A stretch of 47,328 nucleotides of DNA from Bacteroidetes bacterium ADurb.Bin013 (GCA_002071385.1 MWFB01000016.1:1-47328); one strand, 5' to 3'. Counted from the stretch's first letter, positions 18,608 through 28,374 are shown. Numbers and translations: made by a program. Notes: generated by a model from the sequence alone, not told the origin.

Positions 18608-19077
18608 TCTGCGGGTTTGAACGTGTCCGGGTCCCTGAGCCACTCAAAGGTGGTGTAATGTTCGTCGGTCATGCCCAGCCTTCGGTATGTTTCTATTGCC
18701 CGGGGATTGTTCCTGGCCACATACAGGCGAATACCGATCACATCTTCAGATTTTTTGACCAGTTCCTGCAAATGGTTGTAGAGTGCCTTGTAGATACCCA
18801 TCCTGCGGAATTTGGGAACAGTGTATACGCTTTGTATCCACCATATCCAGGCATTGCGCCAGTCACTCCATTCCCTGGTAACGAGCAACGAGGCTGCTAC
18901 CTCTCCCTTGATTTCCGCGATGTAGGCAGTCCCCCGGTTTTCATCTTCCAGGTAAGCACAGGTTCCCACCAGGACCGTCTGGTGATCCAGTATGATGTTT
19001 TCCGACTCAAGTGCCATGTGTACCTGGTTCGCCGCCAGTACATCGGCATCTTTTATGGTGGCTTTTCTTATGTTCAT
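18604..19077 (-). CDS. GNAT-family N-acetyltransferase
   Basis: A 157-residue single-domain acetyltransferase. It begins IRKATIKDADVLA, has the central beta strand GTAYIAEIKGEVAASLLV, the acetyl-CoA loop VPKFRRMGIYKALY (about 88-101, R/Q-x-x-G-x-G/A type) and the late LYVARNNPRAIETYRRLGM motif typical of the family. The acceptor is unknown. It is translationally coupled to the downstream metallophosphoesterase by an ATGA overlap. A minus TATATTTG box (19083-19090) ends only 5 nt before the ATG, so the message may be leaderless. Confidence 0.88.
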   Translation of the reverse strand: MNIRKATIKDADVLAANQVHMALESENIILDHQTVLVGTCAYLEDENRGTAYIAEIKGEVAASLLVTREWSDWRNAWIWWIQSVYTVPKFRRMGIYKALYNHLQELVKKSEDVIGIRLYVARNNPRAIETYRRLGMTDEHYTTFEWLRDPDTFKPAE

Positions 19078-19082
19078 TGGGC

Positions 19083-19099
19083 AAATATAAGTATTTTTG
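19083..19099. promoter_or_regulatory. Back-to-back -7 boxes with near-leaderless starts
   Basis: TATATTTG on the minus strand (19083-19090) and TATTTTTG on the plus strand (19092-19099) are one base apart. The ATG codons of the divergent genes (19077 and 19104) begin 4-5 nt beyond each box, about where transcription should start. Confidence 0.6.
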
Positions 19100-19103
19100 C
19101 ATC

Positions 19104-19616
19104 ATGGAAAACCGTAAGGACAAAGTTCTGAAACAGCTGGAAGACTGGAATATTGCGTACCGGTTATACACTCATCCGCCCCTGCCCACGGCGGCAGAAG
19201 CCATGGCTTACTGGAAAGACATTGAAGCCCAACACTGTAAAAATCTCTTCTTCAGGAATCATAAGGGAAACCGTCATTACCTGGTGGTTTTCGACTGGAA
19301 AAGGGATTTGCCCATCCACCGTATAGAGAAAATGCTCCGGCAGGGCAAACTCACTTTCGCATCACCCCAGCGGATGATGCGCTACCTGGGTGTTGAACCT
19401 GGTTCGGTTTCGCCTTTCGGCCTGCTGAATGACATGGAAAATCATGTTGTCCTTTTTATCGACAATAAACTGAAAGAAGCGGAAGAAATCAGTTTTCATC
19501 CCAATGACAACCGGTATACGGCAGTCATATCAAAAACAGACTTCTTCCGCTTCCTGGAGCTGGTCGGCAATGCCCATGTCTTCCTGGACATTGACAGCCC
19601 GGAAATTCTGTCTTAG
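19104..19616 (+). CDS. YbaK/ProX-type aminoacyl-tRNA deacylase
   Basis: A 170-residue cytoplasmic protein of the trans-editing family that hydrolyses mischarged aminoacyl-tRNA, typically alanyl-tRNA-Pro. Supporting motifs are YRLYTHPPLPTAAEA (about 16-30), CKNLFFRNHKGNRHYLVVF (with the conserved lysine), a middle RMMRYLGVEPGSVSPFGLLND (about 89-109) and a late LFIDNKL plus HPNDNRYTAVIS. The start at 19104 is preferred over in-frame upstream codons because it follows the TATTTTTG box and because the upstream sequence encodes the divergent GNAT gene. Its TAG overlaps the convergent galK TAA. Confidence 0.88.
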   Translation: MENRKDKVLKQLEDWNIAYRLYTHPPLPTAAEAMAYWKDIEAQHCKNLFFRNHKGNRHYLVVFDWKRDLPIHRIEKMLRQGKLTFASPQRMMRYLGVEPGSVSPFGLLNDMENHVVLFIDNKLKEAEEISFHPNDNRYTAVISKTDFFRFLELVGNAHVFLDIDSPEILS

Positions 19617-20767
19617 GAAATCCGGCGTGCCCCGTCATCGATCACCACATCATACACTTTGGGCTGATGACCGAATTTACGGGCAAATTGCTCTTTTGCC
19701 CGGGCAAGGAATCCTTCGTACAAATGATCCTTCACAAGGTTGATGGTGCACCCTCCGAATCCTCCTCCCATCACCCGTGAGCCGGTCACTCCGCATGCCT
19801 TGGCCACATCGTTGAGAAAATCGAGTTCCTCACAGCTGACTTCGTACAGATCCCTCATGCCGTAATGGGTCAGGTACATCATCCTGCCCACCGTTTCATA
19901 ATCGTCCCTTTCCAGGGCATCACTCACAACAAGCACCCGTTCTGTCTCTTCCACCACATATTTGGCCCGCATGAAATCTTCTTTTGTTGTCCGGTCTTTC
20001 ACCTCCAGGAGCATGTCCATAGTGACGTCCCTGAGGAATTCCACGTGGGGATACCCCGAATCACGGACCAGCCGCGCTACACGTTCACAGGATTCGCGGC
20101 GCTTGTTGTAAGCCGAGGATGCCAGTTCGTGCTTCACCACGGTATCCAGCAACACCAGGCGGTAACCCTGGGGATGGAACGGGAAATACTTGTATTCCAT
20201 GTTCCGCGTGTCCAGACGGATGAGATTCCCTTTTTTCCCAAAAAGTGAAATGAACTGGTCCATGATGCCGCACTTCACCCCTACATAATTGTGTTCGGTA
20301 GACTGACCGATGCGGGCCAGTTCCATCCTGTCTATACCCAGGGAAAACATATCATTCAATGCATAGGCATAGGTACTTTCCAGGGCTGCGGACGAGGACA
20401 TGCCGGCTCCCAGGGGAACGTCTCCGGCAAAAGCGGTATCAAATCCTCCGGGTGACCCGCCCCTTTTGATGATCTCACGGCATACCCCAAAGATATACCT
20501 GGCCCAGGATGCGGCCGGAAGATCAGTTTCATCCATGGTGAACCCGGCATGATCCTGCAGATCCACCGACCAGGCACGTACCTTTTTTGTCCCGTTGGCG
20601 CGGATCACGGCAACCATTCCCTTGTCTATGGCTCCGGGAAAGACAAAGCTCCCGTTGTAATCGGTGTGTTCTCCAATCAGGTTCACCCTGCCGGGGGAAG
20701 CATACACCCTTGAGGGAGCGTCACCGAATTTTTCTCTGAATTGTTGTTGTACAATATCTATCTCCAT
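19613..20767 (-). CDS. galK: Galactokinase
   Basis: Phosphorylates galactose at C1, the entry to the Leloir pathway. The 384-residue GHMP kinase has the galactokinase signature GRVNLIGEHTDYNGSFVFP (about 26-44), the ATP loop PLGAGMSSSAALE (about 128-140) and the C-terminal MGGGFGGCTINLV. Cytoplasmic. It is the last gene of a minus-strand operon after the MFS transporter and the ROK kinase (11 nt gap from the latter). This pairs sugar uptake with phosphorylation of glucose and galactose released from the neighbouring polysaccharide locus. Confidence 0.97.
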   Translation of the reverse strand: MEIDIVQQQFREKFGDAPSRVYASPGRVNLIGEHTDYNGSFVFPGAIDKGMVAVIRANGTKKVRAWSVDLQDHAGFTMDETDLPAASWARYIFGVCREIIKRGGSPGGFDTAFAGDVPLGAGMSSSAALESTYAYALNDMFSLGIDRMELARIGQSTEHNYVGVKCGIMDQFISLFGKKGNLIRLDTRNMEYKYFPFHPQGYRLVLLDTVVKHELASSAYNKRRESCERVARLVRDSGYPHVEFLRDVTMDMLLEVKDRTTKEDFMRAKYVVEETERVLVVSDALERDDYETVGRMMYLTHYGMRDLYEVSCEELDFLNDVAKACGVTGSRVMGGGFGGCTINLVKDHLYEGFLARAKEQFARKFGHQPKVYDVVIDDGARRIS

Positions 20768-20778
20768 ACTGCCACCAT

Positions 20779-21765
20779 TTATAATTCCCAGGCAAGGGCT
20801 GCCGAGCCCAGGATGGCTGCCTCGGATCCGGGCAGCTGCGAGGGAATTACCTTCACCTTCCCTTTCCAGATAGACAGCAGGTTATCTTCCATGGCATCGA
20901 TGGTGGGCTTGAATATCAGGTCACCGGCCTGTGCAAGGCCTCCGAAAATTACTATGGCTTCCGGTGCACTGAAAGCCACGAAATCGGCAAAGGCTTCTCC
21001 CAGGATCCTTCCCGTATAATTGAATACTTCAATGGACAAAGCGTCTCCTTTGGAAGCAGCCTCGGCAACATCTCTGGAAGTAATATCATCTGCCGGCATA
21101 TTCCTGAGAGAGCTCGGACGTTTGGGGTCCATTTCCAGCAGTTCCCGGGCCGTCCTGGCAACGCCTATGGCCGAAGCGTAGGATTCCAGGCAACCCACCT
21201 TGCCGCAGTTGCACAGACGGCCAGTGCGGCGGATGGATGTGGTATGCCCCAGTTCGCCTGCAAAGCCATCGTGTCCGTATACCACCTTGCCGTCTATCAC
21301 AATGCCGCTGCCTACTCCTGTACCCAGGGTGATCTCGATGAAATTCTTCATGCCTTTGGCTGCCCCATAGATCATTTCTCCCTGGGCTGCCGCATTGGCA
21401 TCGTTGGTGACAACTGCAGGCAAACCCATGGCTTCTTCCACATTATTCTTCAAGTGGATCACTTTGGGATTGCCTTGTTTGTCTTTTGCCCATTTCAGGT
21501 TGGGGGCGGCTTCAATGGTCCCCTTATAATAGTTGCCATTAGGGGCTCCAATGCCGATGCCCTTGATCTTTTCCTTACCGCCTATCTCCGGTACGGCTAT
21601 CATGCGGGTAAGGCTCTTTTCCAGTTCATCCATGTAGCCTTTCAGGGTGGTGATATCCCGGGTATCGAAAGTATCCTGGATAATGATATTTCCGCGGGCA
21701 TCCACAACGCCCAGTTTTGTGCTCTGACCTCCAATGTCAATGCCGATTACGTAAGGTTTTACCAT
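20779..21765 (-). CDS. ROK-family sugar kinase (glucokinase-like)
   Basis: A 328-residue ROK kinase. The N-terminal phosphate loop is IGIDIGGQSTKLGVVD (7-22). The catalytic NDANAAA segment includes D122. The ROK signature ELGH starts at 171 and the zinc-binding motif CNCGKVGC spans 185-192. The closing strand is AIVIFGGLAQAGDL. Most likely a glucokinase; a fructokinase or N-acetylhexosamine kinase cannot be excluded from sequence alone. No DNA-binding domain is present, so it is not a ROK repressor. It starts 3 nt after the MFS gene and precedes galK by 11 nt. Confidence 0.9.
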   Translation of the reverse strand: MVKPYVIGIDIGGQSTKLGVVDARGNIIIQDTFDTRDITTLKGYMDELEKSLTRMIAVPEIGGKEKIKGIGIGAPNGNYYKGTIEAAPNLKWAKDKQGNPKVIHLKNNVEEAMGLPAVVTNDANAAAQGEMIYGAAKGMKNFIEITLGTGVGSGIVIDGKVVYGHDGFAGELGHTTSIRRTGRLCNCGKVGCLESYASAIGVARTARELLEMDPKRPSSLRNMPADDITSRDVAEAASKGDALSIEVFNYTGRILGEAFADFVAFSAPEAIVIFGGLAQAGDLIFKPTIDAMEDNLLSIWKGKVKVIPSQLPGSEAAILGSAALAWEL

Positions 21766-21768
21766 GAT

Positions 21769-23058
21769 TTATTGTTTTTGGATTTCCTTATTAACAATCT
21801 TTGATCCTGCAAGGGCATAGAACAGCATATAGGCCAGGCCAATTGCGACCACCCAGTAACTGGGAATAAAGCCTGCCTTGTCAGCAACAAATCCCTGGAA
21901 AGCAGGCAGGATGCCTCCGCCGCAAACCAATACCATGAAAAGGCCCGAAGCGGCAGCCGTATATTTGCCCAACCCTTCGACAGCCAGGTTGAAGATGCTG
22001 CCCCACATGATGGAAGTACACAGACCCACCAGCACAATATACATGGCATTGATGGGCACATCGGCCATCCCGAAGGAAAGGCCACCAATGGCTGAACGCT
22101 GCAGCACCGGTAATGTCACCATGGTGGAAGTAGAAGAGAATAAGGCCAGAAGAATCAGCCCCAATCCCACCAGTGAAGTGGAAGCAAGCATGGCTTTGCT
22201 GGAAACCTTATTGCCTACCGATGCCCCAATCAGACGGCCTATCAGCATCAGGAACCAGTAAGTTCCTGCCACGAAACCGGCAATGGTTTTCCCGACTTCC
22301 GGGGTGTCTGAGAGCCAGTAGATCATGATGCCCGGTGTTCCTACTTCTACACCCACGTAGACAAAAATGGCTATGGCACCCAAAATGAAATGCCTGTATT
22401 TCAAGGCTCCTGCCATCAGTTTACCCAAGGATTCCTTGCTTTCGGCCACATGGGGTTCCGGAATCTTTACTGCCAAAAGCACAACAAATACCAGGGCAAA
22501 TACACCCATGGCAATGTATAATACGGGAAATACATCCTTGATGTTGGCTTTGGCTGCCTCACCAATCAGAATACCCACCAGGGCAGGAGTCAGCGTTGCC
22601 ATAAGGGAATTGAAAGAGCCTCCGACCTGGATGAGCTGGTTGCCTTTATTTCCGCCTCCGCCCAGTGTGTTGAGCATGGGATTCACAACCGTATTGAGCA
22701 GGCACATTGAAAAACCGGCAACAAATGCGCCTAAAAGATATACACTGAATGCTGCGCTTTCGGGTGAATGACCAGAGAGAAACTGAATGAGAACACCCAG
22801 AAAGCCAATGGCAATGGCAATGAGTGCCGTTTTTTTGTATCCTATGCGCTGTAACATCATACCGCCGGGTATTCCCATCACGGCATAGGCAATGAAATTG
22901 GCTGCATTACCCAGCAACCCCTGGAAATTAGAAACATTGAATTGTTCTTTCAATACCTGACCCATGGGTGCTGCCAGATTGGTCACAAATGAGATCATCC
23001 CGAACAGTACAATCATCATGATGATTGGCAGGGCATAGCTTTTTTTCTTTGTTGTCAT
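21769..23058 (-). CDS. MFS sugar:cation symporter, FucP/GluP (FHS) family
   Basis: A 429-residue inner-membrane transporter with about twelve membrane helices. Sequence features fit the fucose/glucose/galactose symporter branch of the major facilitator family: FGMISFVTNLAAPMGQVLKEQF in helix 1, GIPGGMMLQRIGYKKTALIAI at loop 2-3, and the paired FVAGFSMCLLNTVVNPMLNTLGGGGNKGNQL in helices 4-5. With a hexokinase-type ROK protein and galactokinase downstream, glucose or galactose is the likely substrate. First gene of the operon; promoter elements lie at 23109-23138, overlapping the end of the GH51 gene. Confidence 0.9.
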   Translation of the reverse strand: MTTKKKSYALPIIMMIVLFGMISFVTNLAAPMGQVLKEQFNVSNFQGLLGNAANFIAYAVMGIPGGMMLQRIGYKKTALIAIAIGFLGVLIQFLSGHSPESAAFSVYLLGAFVAGFSMCLLNTVVNPMLNTLGGGGNKGNQLIQVGGSFNSLMATLTPALVGILIGEAAKANIKDVFPVLYIAMGVFALVFVVLLAVKIPEPHVAESKESLGKLMAGALKYRHFILGAIAIFVYVGVEVGTPGIMIYWLSDTPEVGKTIAGFVAGTYWFLMLIGRLIGASVGNKVSSKAMLASTSLVGLGLILLALFSSTSTMVTLPVLQRSAIGGLSFGMADVPINAMYIVLVGLCTSIMWGSIFNLAVEGLGKYTAAASGLFMVLVCGGGILPAFQGFVADKAGFIPSYWVVAIGLAYMLFYALAGSKIVNKEIQKQ

Positions 23059-23108
23059 ATAAGAACGATTATGAGTAATTAATTGTGCGTTTTTTTAACG
23101 AAACGTGT

Positions 23109-23138
23109 CAAAAGTAAGGATTTCTTTTCAAAACTCAA
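23109..23138 (-). promoter_or_regulatory. Promoter of the MFS-ROK-galK operon
   Basis: On the minus strand TTG (23136-23138) and TACTTTTG (23109-23116) are separated by 19 bp, close to the Bacteroidota consensus. The -33 element lies inside the 3' end of the GH51 gene. A 5' leader of about 45 nt would result. Confidence 0.55.
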
Positions 23139-24660
23139 GCGCAATAATGGATTTGGCAGGTATTGTCAGTATGAGTGAATTTTCACCATGTTTCACCCCG
23201 GTAAAGGAAACAGGCCTGACTGTATCAGGGTGATCAAAGTCGTTATAATCCGTGATCCTGGCAGATGTCAGGATTCTTCCTGATATGTCCCTGCATTCCG
23301 CTCCGTTCAAATGGATCGTGACCTCATACGACCTGTCCAGGCTTACGTTGGCCAGAGAGATGTGCATCACGCCTTCTTCATTGACAGAAGCAGTGGCATA
23401 TACCGTCTGAATCACTTTGTTTTCTTCAGTGACAATATCCGAAGTCTTCACATCCATCGGCACATGAAAAGCGCCCTGATGCACTTTGAACATTTCAAAC
23501 ACATGATAGGTGGGAGTAAGGACCATTTTGTCGTCTCTGGTCAGAACCATCGCCTGGAGTACATTGGCCAGCTGGGCTATGTTGGCCATTTTCACCCTGT
23601 CTGCATGGCGGTGGAAAACCATCAGCGAAAGAGCTGCCACAAAAGCATCGCGCATAGTATTCTGCTGGTACAGATGCCCCCGTACAGTTCCGGGTTCTTC
23701 ATCCCACCAGGCTCCCCATTCGTCTACCATAAGCGCAATCTGTTTTTCGGGGTCGGTCCGGTCCATGATGGCACTGTGAGACTTTATCACATTGTCTATA
23801 TCCATGCATTTCCCCAGCGTCCAGTAATAATCGTCGGGAGTGAACTTTGTGGCGGAGCCTTTGGCATTCCAATCATAAACCGTGTAAAAATGAACCGAAA
23901 GCCCGTTCATCCGCCATCCTATTCTTTCCATCATCACCTCTGTCCAGTTAACGTCAAAATCACTGGGTCCCACGGCAACTTTGAATAAACGGTTGTCCCC
24001 GAAATTCCGGCAATAGGTGGCATACCTGCGATATAGATCGGCATAAAACTCGGGACGCATATTGCCTCCGCAACCCCAGCTTTCATTTCCCACGCCTAAA
24101 TATTTAACCTTCCAGGGTTTGTCCCGTCCGTTTTCCCGTCGCAGATTGGCCAGGGGACTGTCGGCCGGGGAAGTCATGTATTCCACCCAATCGGCTATTT
24201 CTTCTACTGTTCCGCTGCCCAGGTTCACGCTCACATACGGCTCACAATCCAATAACTCACAGAGGTTAAGGAATTCATGGGTGCCAAAGCTGTTATCCTC
24301 TACCGTGCCACCCCAGTGCGTATTGATCATTTTGGGTCTCAGCTGCCGCGGACCTATCCCGTCTCGCCAGTGGTATTCATCGGCAAAACAACCTCCGGGC
24401 CAGCGCAGGACCGGGATCTGCAGTTTTTTCAGGGCATCCAGCACATCGTTACGGTATCCCTGTGTGTTGGGAATAGGGGAATCGGGGCCGACCCAGAGTC
24501 CCCCGTAAATACATGTCCCCAGGTGCTCTGCAAAATGTCCGTAGATTTCTTTTTCTATGCGCCATGTGTCTTTCTGCGGTTGCAGGTCAATTACGGCTTT
24601 TTCCTGTGCAACCATTGGCAGACAAGCCAACAATGCTGCAAAAGTGATTGTAATTTTCAT
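23128..24660 (-). CDS. GH51 alpha-L-arabinofuranosidase, secreted
   Basis: Releases terminal alpha-L-arabinofuranose from arabinan, arabinoxylan or arabinogalactan. The 510-residue protein has a signal peptide (1-18, ending MVAQ). GH51 hallmarks follow: [43 protein letters not shown], the acid/base glutamate in [11 protein letters not shown], and the nucleophile glutamate in [14 protein letters not shown]-terminal beta-sandwich closes the protein. It has its own TAAATTTG box (24665-24672, minus) ending 4 nt before the ATG. A terminator upstream separates it from the SusCD operon. Its signal peptide suggests a periplasmic location. Confidence 0.96.
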   Translation of the reverse strand: MKITITFAALLACLPMVAQEKAVIDLQPQKDTWRIEKEIYGHFAEHLGTCIYGGLWVGPDSPIPNTQGYRNDVLDALKKLQIPVLRWPGGCFADEYHWRDGIGPRQLRPKMINTHWGGTVEDNSFGTHEFLNLCELLDCEPYVSVNLGSGTVEEIADWVEYMTSPADSPLANLRRENGRDKPWKVKYLGVGNESWGCGGNMRPEFYADLYRRYATYCRNFGDNRLFKVAVGPSDFDVNWTEVMMERIGWRMNGLSVHFYTVYDWNAKGSATKFTPDDYYWTLGKCMDIDNVIKSHSAIMDRTDPEKQIALMVDEWGAWWDEEPGTVRGHLYQQNTMRDAFVAALSLMVFHRHADRVKMANIAQLANVLQAMVLTRDDKMVLTPTYHVFEMFKVHQGAFHVPMDVKTSDIVTEENKVIQTVYATASVNEEGVMHISLANVSLDRSYEVTIHLNGAECRDISGRILTSARITDYNDFDHPDTVRPVSFTGVKHGENSLILTIPAKSIIALEF

Positions 24661-24664
24661 AATC

Positions 24665-24712
24665 CAAATTTACAATTTAACAGGAAAAAACCACCCCGTA
24701 CGAGGTGGTTTT
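24665..24712 (-). terminator. Terminator of the PUL operon followed by the GH51 promoter
   Basis: The perfect 9-bp stem AAAACCACC (24687-24695)/GGTGGTTTT (24704-24712) encloses an 8-nt loop. On the minus strand the stem is followed by a T-run, giving a good intrinsic terminator just past the GH3 stop. The GH51 -7 box TAAATTTG lies directly beyond it at 24665-24672, so GH51 is transcribed separately. Confidence 0.8.
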
Positions 24713-24742
24713 CCATAATATAAACAGTTTATTGGTAAATAA

Positions 24743-27121
24743 TCAGATCTGTGGGGTTAACACATTGTTAACGGCTTTGAAAATTTCCTTTTTCACAGAA
24801 ATTGAGGCTTCAGATCGGATGTCGTCAGAAGAAGCTCCCAAACGTATCTTATAGGTGCCGGGTTCGGTTACCCAACCCGAACGTTCCTGGTCGAAGGAGG
24901 CAAGATCATATGTTGTAAAAACCATTTCCACCCGTTCGGTTTTTCCGGGTCCCAACAACCCTGTTTTGGCAAAAGCTTTCAGTTCTTTCCCGGGTTTGAC
25001 CATATCTTTCCCTGGAGCAGCCACATAGAGTTGTACGGCTTCTTTTCCGGGAAAGCTGCCTGTGTTGGTAACATCAAGACTTACCGTGTAAATTCCCCGG
25101 TGGACCGAAATTTCCGGCTCTCCGTATTGGAAGGTTGTATACGAAAGTCCGTAACCGAAAGGATAGGATACTTCTGTTCCGTTATGTTCAAAAGCACGAT
25201 ACCCGACAAATATATCTTCTTTGTATTCAGTATAATCAACATTGGCTATGGGGTCTCTTTCCGGTTCAGTAGTCCCGTTTTGCATGAGTGCCATCAGGGG
25301 AGCTCCTGTTTGGTATTCGTTGCCTGTGGGAAAGTTCGCCGAAGAGGGATGATCTTCCCAGGCAATGGGAAATGTCATGGTCAATTTACCCGACGGGGTT
25401 ACTTTCCCGGAAAGGACATCAGCCACTGCATTGCCGCCTTCCTGTCCTCCCTGCCATGCCAGAAGTATGGCATCGGGCAGATCTTTCCAAAGGGAGGTCT
25501 CAATTACACCGCCAATGTTCAGGATAACGACCACTTTTTTCCCCTCCTGGTGAAAGATTTCAGACACTTTGCCCAGCATTTCCTTTTCGGCCAGGGTGAG
25601 CAGGAAATCATCTTCAAGACGACGGTCCAAAAATTCTCCGGAATTACGGCCTATGGTAATAAAGGCAATATCGTTTTCCTGAGCCATTCTCCGGATCATT
25701 TTTTCAGAAGGAAGGTATTCTTCCAATGGCTTTTTAGGCATAAATGCACTCAACATATCCCGGGAACGGGTCTTTTCGCGTTTTTCAATTTCTTTGCCGC
25801 GATAATCCAGGTATTCTTTTTTCAGATCCTGATGCAGCTCAAAACCGGCATTTTCCAGTCCTTCCACCAAAGAAACCGTATATGCTTCGTTTACATCACC
25901 ACTGCCAGTCCCCCCTGCAATAAAAGCATAGGAGGTGTTCCCGAAAGCGGCTACCTTACGAACATTTTCGGCCAACGGAAGCAGGGATTCTGAGTTTTTC
26001 AGCAAGACCATACCTTCAGCTCCTGCCTGACGGGTAACCTGAGCATGGACTTCCAGATCCGGTTTGTTGCTGTAAGGATACCCCTTGAAACGGGGAGAAA
26101 CGACAATCAGTTCCAATATGCGCCTGACACTTGTATCTACAAATTCTTCCTGCAGGGAGCCATCCTCAAGGGCTTTCAGGATGTCTTCTTTCTGATTGAG
26201 CCTTCCGGGCATCAGCAGATCATTGCCTGCATGTATCTGGGCAGGGGCATCTATACCTCCGAACCAATCCGTTATGACCGTACCCTGGAATCCCCATTCG
26301 TCACGGGTAATGGTAGTTAAAAAATCCCGGCTTTGCGAGGCATAAGTGCCGTTGATCTTGTTATAGGAAGACATTATGGTACGGGGATTTGATTCTTTGA
26401 CAACAATCTCAAATCCTTTGAGGTACAATTCCCGGAGTGCCCTGGTGCCCAAACGGGCATCATTGCCCATGCGGTTGGTTTCCTGGTTGTTCACGGCAAA
26501 ATGTTTTACCGAGGTGCCCACCCCGTTGGACTGGATCCCCCTTACCATGGCAGCTGCCATTTTTCCTGTAACAAAAGGATCTTCTGAATAGTACTCAAAA
26601 TTTCTGCCGCATAAAGGATTCCGGTGCAGATTCATCCCGGGTCCCAGGATAATGTCGCATCCGTATTCCAATACCTCGGCACCCATGTTTTGGCCAACCA
26701 GTTCCACCAACTCAAGATCCCAAGAAGAAGCCAGCTGGGTGGCAATGGGAAAGGCTGTGCAATAATAGGTGTTTTCATCTCCTTCACGCAGCGGTGCGAT
26801 GCGAAGTCCTGCAGGACCGTCTGCAAGGACTATGGCCGGGATCCCCAGACGGGGAATGGGCCAGGTCGTTCCTGCTGCTCCCGGAACCAGATTGCGGGTT
26901 TCACCCACAACGGGATTGTCCCCTGTAAAACCGGCCATCCCCGTTCCTACGAGCAGGGAAACTTTTTCATCGGTGGTCATGGCCTGAATAATCTCTTCTA
27001 TGTTGTCGGGATTCAATTGCGGAACACCGTCAATATATACGGTAGGCTGTTTACTGTCTCCACAGCCTGCCAACGGCAGCAATAAGGCTGCAAGTAAACA
27101 TACTTTCAAATATTTTTTCAT
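24743..27121 (-). CDS. GH3 beta-glycosidase lipoprotein
   Basis: A 792-residue family 3 glycoside hydrolase, usually beta-glucosidase or beta-xylosidase. The start at 27121 gives a compact lipoprotein signal (LLPLAGC, Cys about 20); the upstream start adds seven residues that spoil it. The (beta/alpha)8 domain carries LADGPAGLR and KHFAVNNQETNR (about 206-217). The nucleophile aspartate lies in GTVITDWFGG (D285). The alpha/beta sandwich and the C-terminal fibronectin-III-like domain (VSLDVTNTGSFPGKEAVQLYV) follow. It is 25 nt after the esterase gene, last in the SusCD operon. Exact sugar specificity cannot be read from the sequence. Confidence 0.93.
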   Translation of the reverse strand: MKKYLKVCLLAALLLPLAGCGDSKQPTVYIDGVPQLNPDNIEEIIQAMTTDEKVSLLVGTGMAGFTGDNPVVGETRNLVPGAAGTTWPIPRLGIPAIVLADGPAGLRIAPLREGDENTYYCTAFPIATQLASSWDLELVELVGQNMGAEVLEYGCDIILGPGMNLHRNPLCGRNFEYYSEDPFVTGKMAAAMVRGIQSNGVGTSVKHFAVNNQETNRMGNDARLGTRALRELYLKGFEIVVKESNPRTIMSSYNKINGTYASQSRDFLTTITRDEWGFQGTVITDWFGGIDAPAQIHAGNDLLMPGRLNQKEDILKALEDGSLQEEFVDTSVRRILELIVVSPRFKGYPYSNKPDLEVHAQVTRQAGAEGMVLLKNSESLLPLAENVRKVAAFGNTSYAFIAGGTGSGDVNEAYTVSLVEGLENAGFELHQDLKKEYLDYRGKEIEKREKTRSRDMLSAFMPKKPLEEYLPSEKMIRRMAQENDIAFITIGRNSGEFLDRRLEDDFLLTLAEKEMLGKVSEIFHQEGKKVVVILNIGGVIETSLWKDLPDAILLAWQGGQEGGNAVADVLSGKVTPSGKLTMTFPIAWEDHPSSANFPTGNEYQTGAPLMALMQNGTTEPERDPIANVDYTEYKEDIFVGYRAFEHNGTEVSYPFGYGLSYTTFQYGEPEISVHRGIYTVSLDVTNTGSFPGKEAVQLYVAAPGKDMVKPGKELKAFAKTGLLGPGKTERVEMVFTTYDLASFDQERSGWVTEPGTYKIRLGASSDDIRSEASISVKKEIFKAVNNVLTPQI

Positions 27122-27146
27122 CCTTTTAAATTTTGGAAACAATTAG

Positions 27147-28331
27147 CTATTTAAACAGCAAAGGAGCGAATTCAGAAAGGTACACCCTCCAGTTGGTCCA
27201 GGTATGTCCCCCTTCGCTTTCCCGGTAAACATATTCCATGTTTATACGGTCCAGCAATTCACGGTATTCCGTGTTTGCTTTATAGAGAAAATCTTCCTTC
27301 CCTATACCTATCCAGTACAGACTGTAGCCGTTTTCATGCTGTTTTTTCAGTGTCCCTTCCACATCCCGGTAAACGGGGCTGTCCGCGTGGCTTTGATCAG
27401 GCATGATGGCTGCCGAGAACAGTCCTATATACCCGAACGTATTGGGATAATACCGTGAAATATGCAACGTGTGGTATCCCCCCATGGACAATCCGGCTAT
27501 GGCCCGGGCATTTTTCTTGGGAATGACCCGGTATTTCGATTCCACAAAACGGATCACATCCGCAAATGAAACTTCAAACTGTCCGTCCATGGTACCGTCA
27601 AGTTGCATGGTGGGCTTGTACAATCCCAGGGAAGATTCGCCCGGGGCGGCTTCCTGGACCACATTCCCGTTGGTCATTACCACGATCATTGGCTCTGCTT
27701 TTCCTGCTGCTATGAGGTTGTCCATGATCTGTGACGTTCTTCCCAGGTTGATCCAGGCCTCTTCGTCCCCGCCCATGCCGTGCAGCAGGTAGAAAACAGG
27801 ATATTTCCCTTTGCCTTGTTCATACCCCGGCGGCGTATAAATGGTTATCCTGCGTTTCTGTACATATTTGTTGGACGGACTTTCATACCAGGTACGTGTC
27901 ACCGTACCGTGAGGCACATTCTGTACCGAATACAGATCGCCCTGGCCCCCCGGCGTGATCACTATGTTGGTCACAGTAGCCACATCCCTGATCTGGTGCA
28001 CATTATTGGGATCCATCATACGCAGGCCGTCTACCAGGAAAGCATACCCGTACAAATCCGATTCCAAAGGTTTTGTGGTATAGAACCATACTCCTTTTTC
28101 ATCCCTGGTCATGGGCTCGCTTCCGGGTATCCATCCCTGCGGGGGTAAAAAGTCTCCGGTAAGCTTAACTTCTTTGGCATCGGGAGCCAGAAGACGGAAA
28201 GTCACGGAATTATCCGGATTCACCTCTGGAGAGGTTATTTGGGGGCCTCCCCAAAAAAGAGCCTGTTGTGCCGTTAGCACAGAGTGGCACAACAGGCAGG
28301 CCAGTGTCAGAGTTACAATTTTCTTACTCAT
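27147..28331 (-). CDS. Secreted CE1-like esterase with N-terminal E-set domain
   Basis: A 394-residue protein. The signal peptide (1-21) is followed by a carbohydrate-binding immunoglobulin-like E-set domain (about 30-125: NPDNSVTFRLLAPDAKEVKLTGDF). The CE1-type alpha/beta-hydrolase has VFYLLHGMGGDEEAW, the nucleophile elbow GLSMGGYHTL and a catalytic His in ESEGGHTWTNW. This two-domain layout is common in PUL feruloyl or acetyl esterases. It lies between susD (43-nt gap) and the GH3 gene in the same operon, which supports removal of ester groups from the target glycan. Confidence 0.87.
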   Translation of the reverse strand: MSKKIVTLTLACLLCHSVLTAQQALFWGGPQITSPEVNPDNSVTFRLLAPDAKEVKLTGDFLPPQGWIPGSEPMTRDEKGVWFYTTKPLESDLYGYAFLVDGLRMMDPNNVHQIRDVATVTNIVITPGGQGDLYSVQNVPHGTVTRTWYESPSNKYVQKRRITIYTPPGYEQGKGKYPVFYLLHGMGGDEEAWINLGRTSQIMDNLIAAGKAEPMIVVMTNGNVVQEAAPGESSLGLYKPTMQLDGTMDGQFEVSFADVIRFVESKYRVIPKKNARAIAGLSMGGYHTLHISRYYPNTFGYIGLFSAAIMPDQSHADSPVYRDVEGTLKKQHENGYSLYWIGIGKEDFLYKANTEYRELLDRINMEYVYRESEGGHTWTNWRVYLSEFAPLLFK

Positions 28332-28374
28332 AAATACGTTTTTTGAATTTTCCGTGAATGTACTGGTATTTGTG

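Noticed and set aside
25031-25993. A 320-codon plus-strand frame inside the GH3 gene
   Set aside because: It is a long but featureless antisense frame; the GH3 frame on the other strand has all family motifs.
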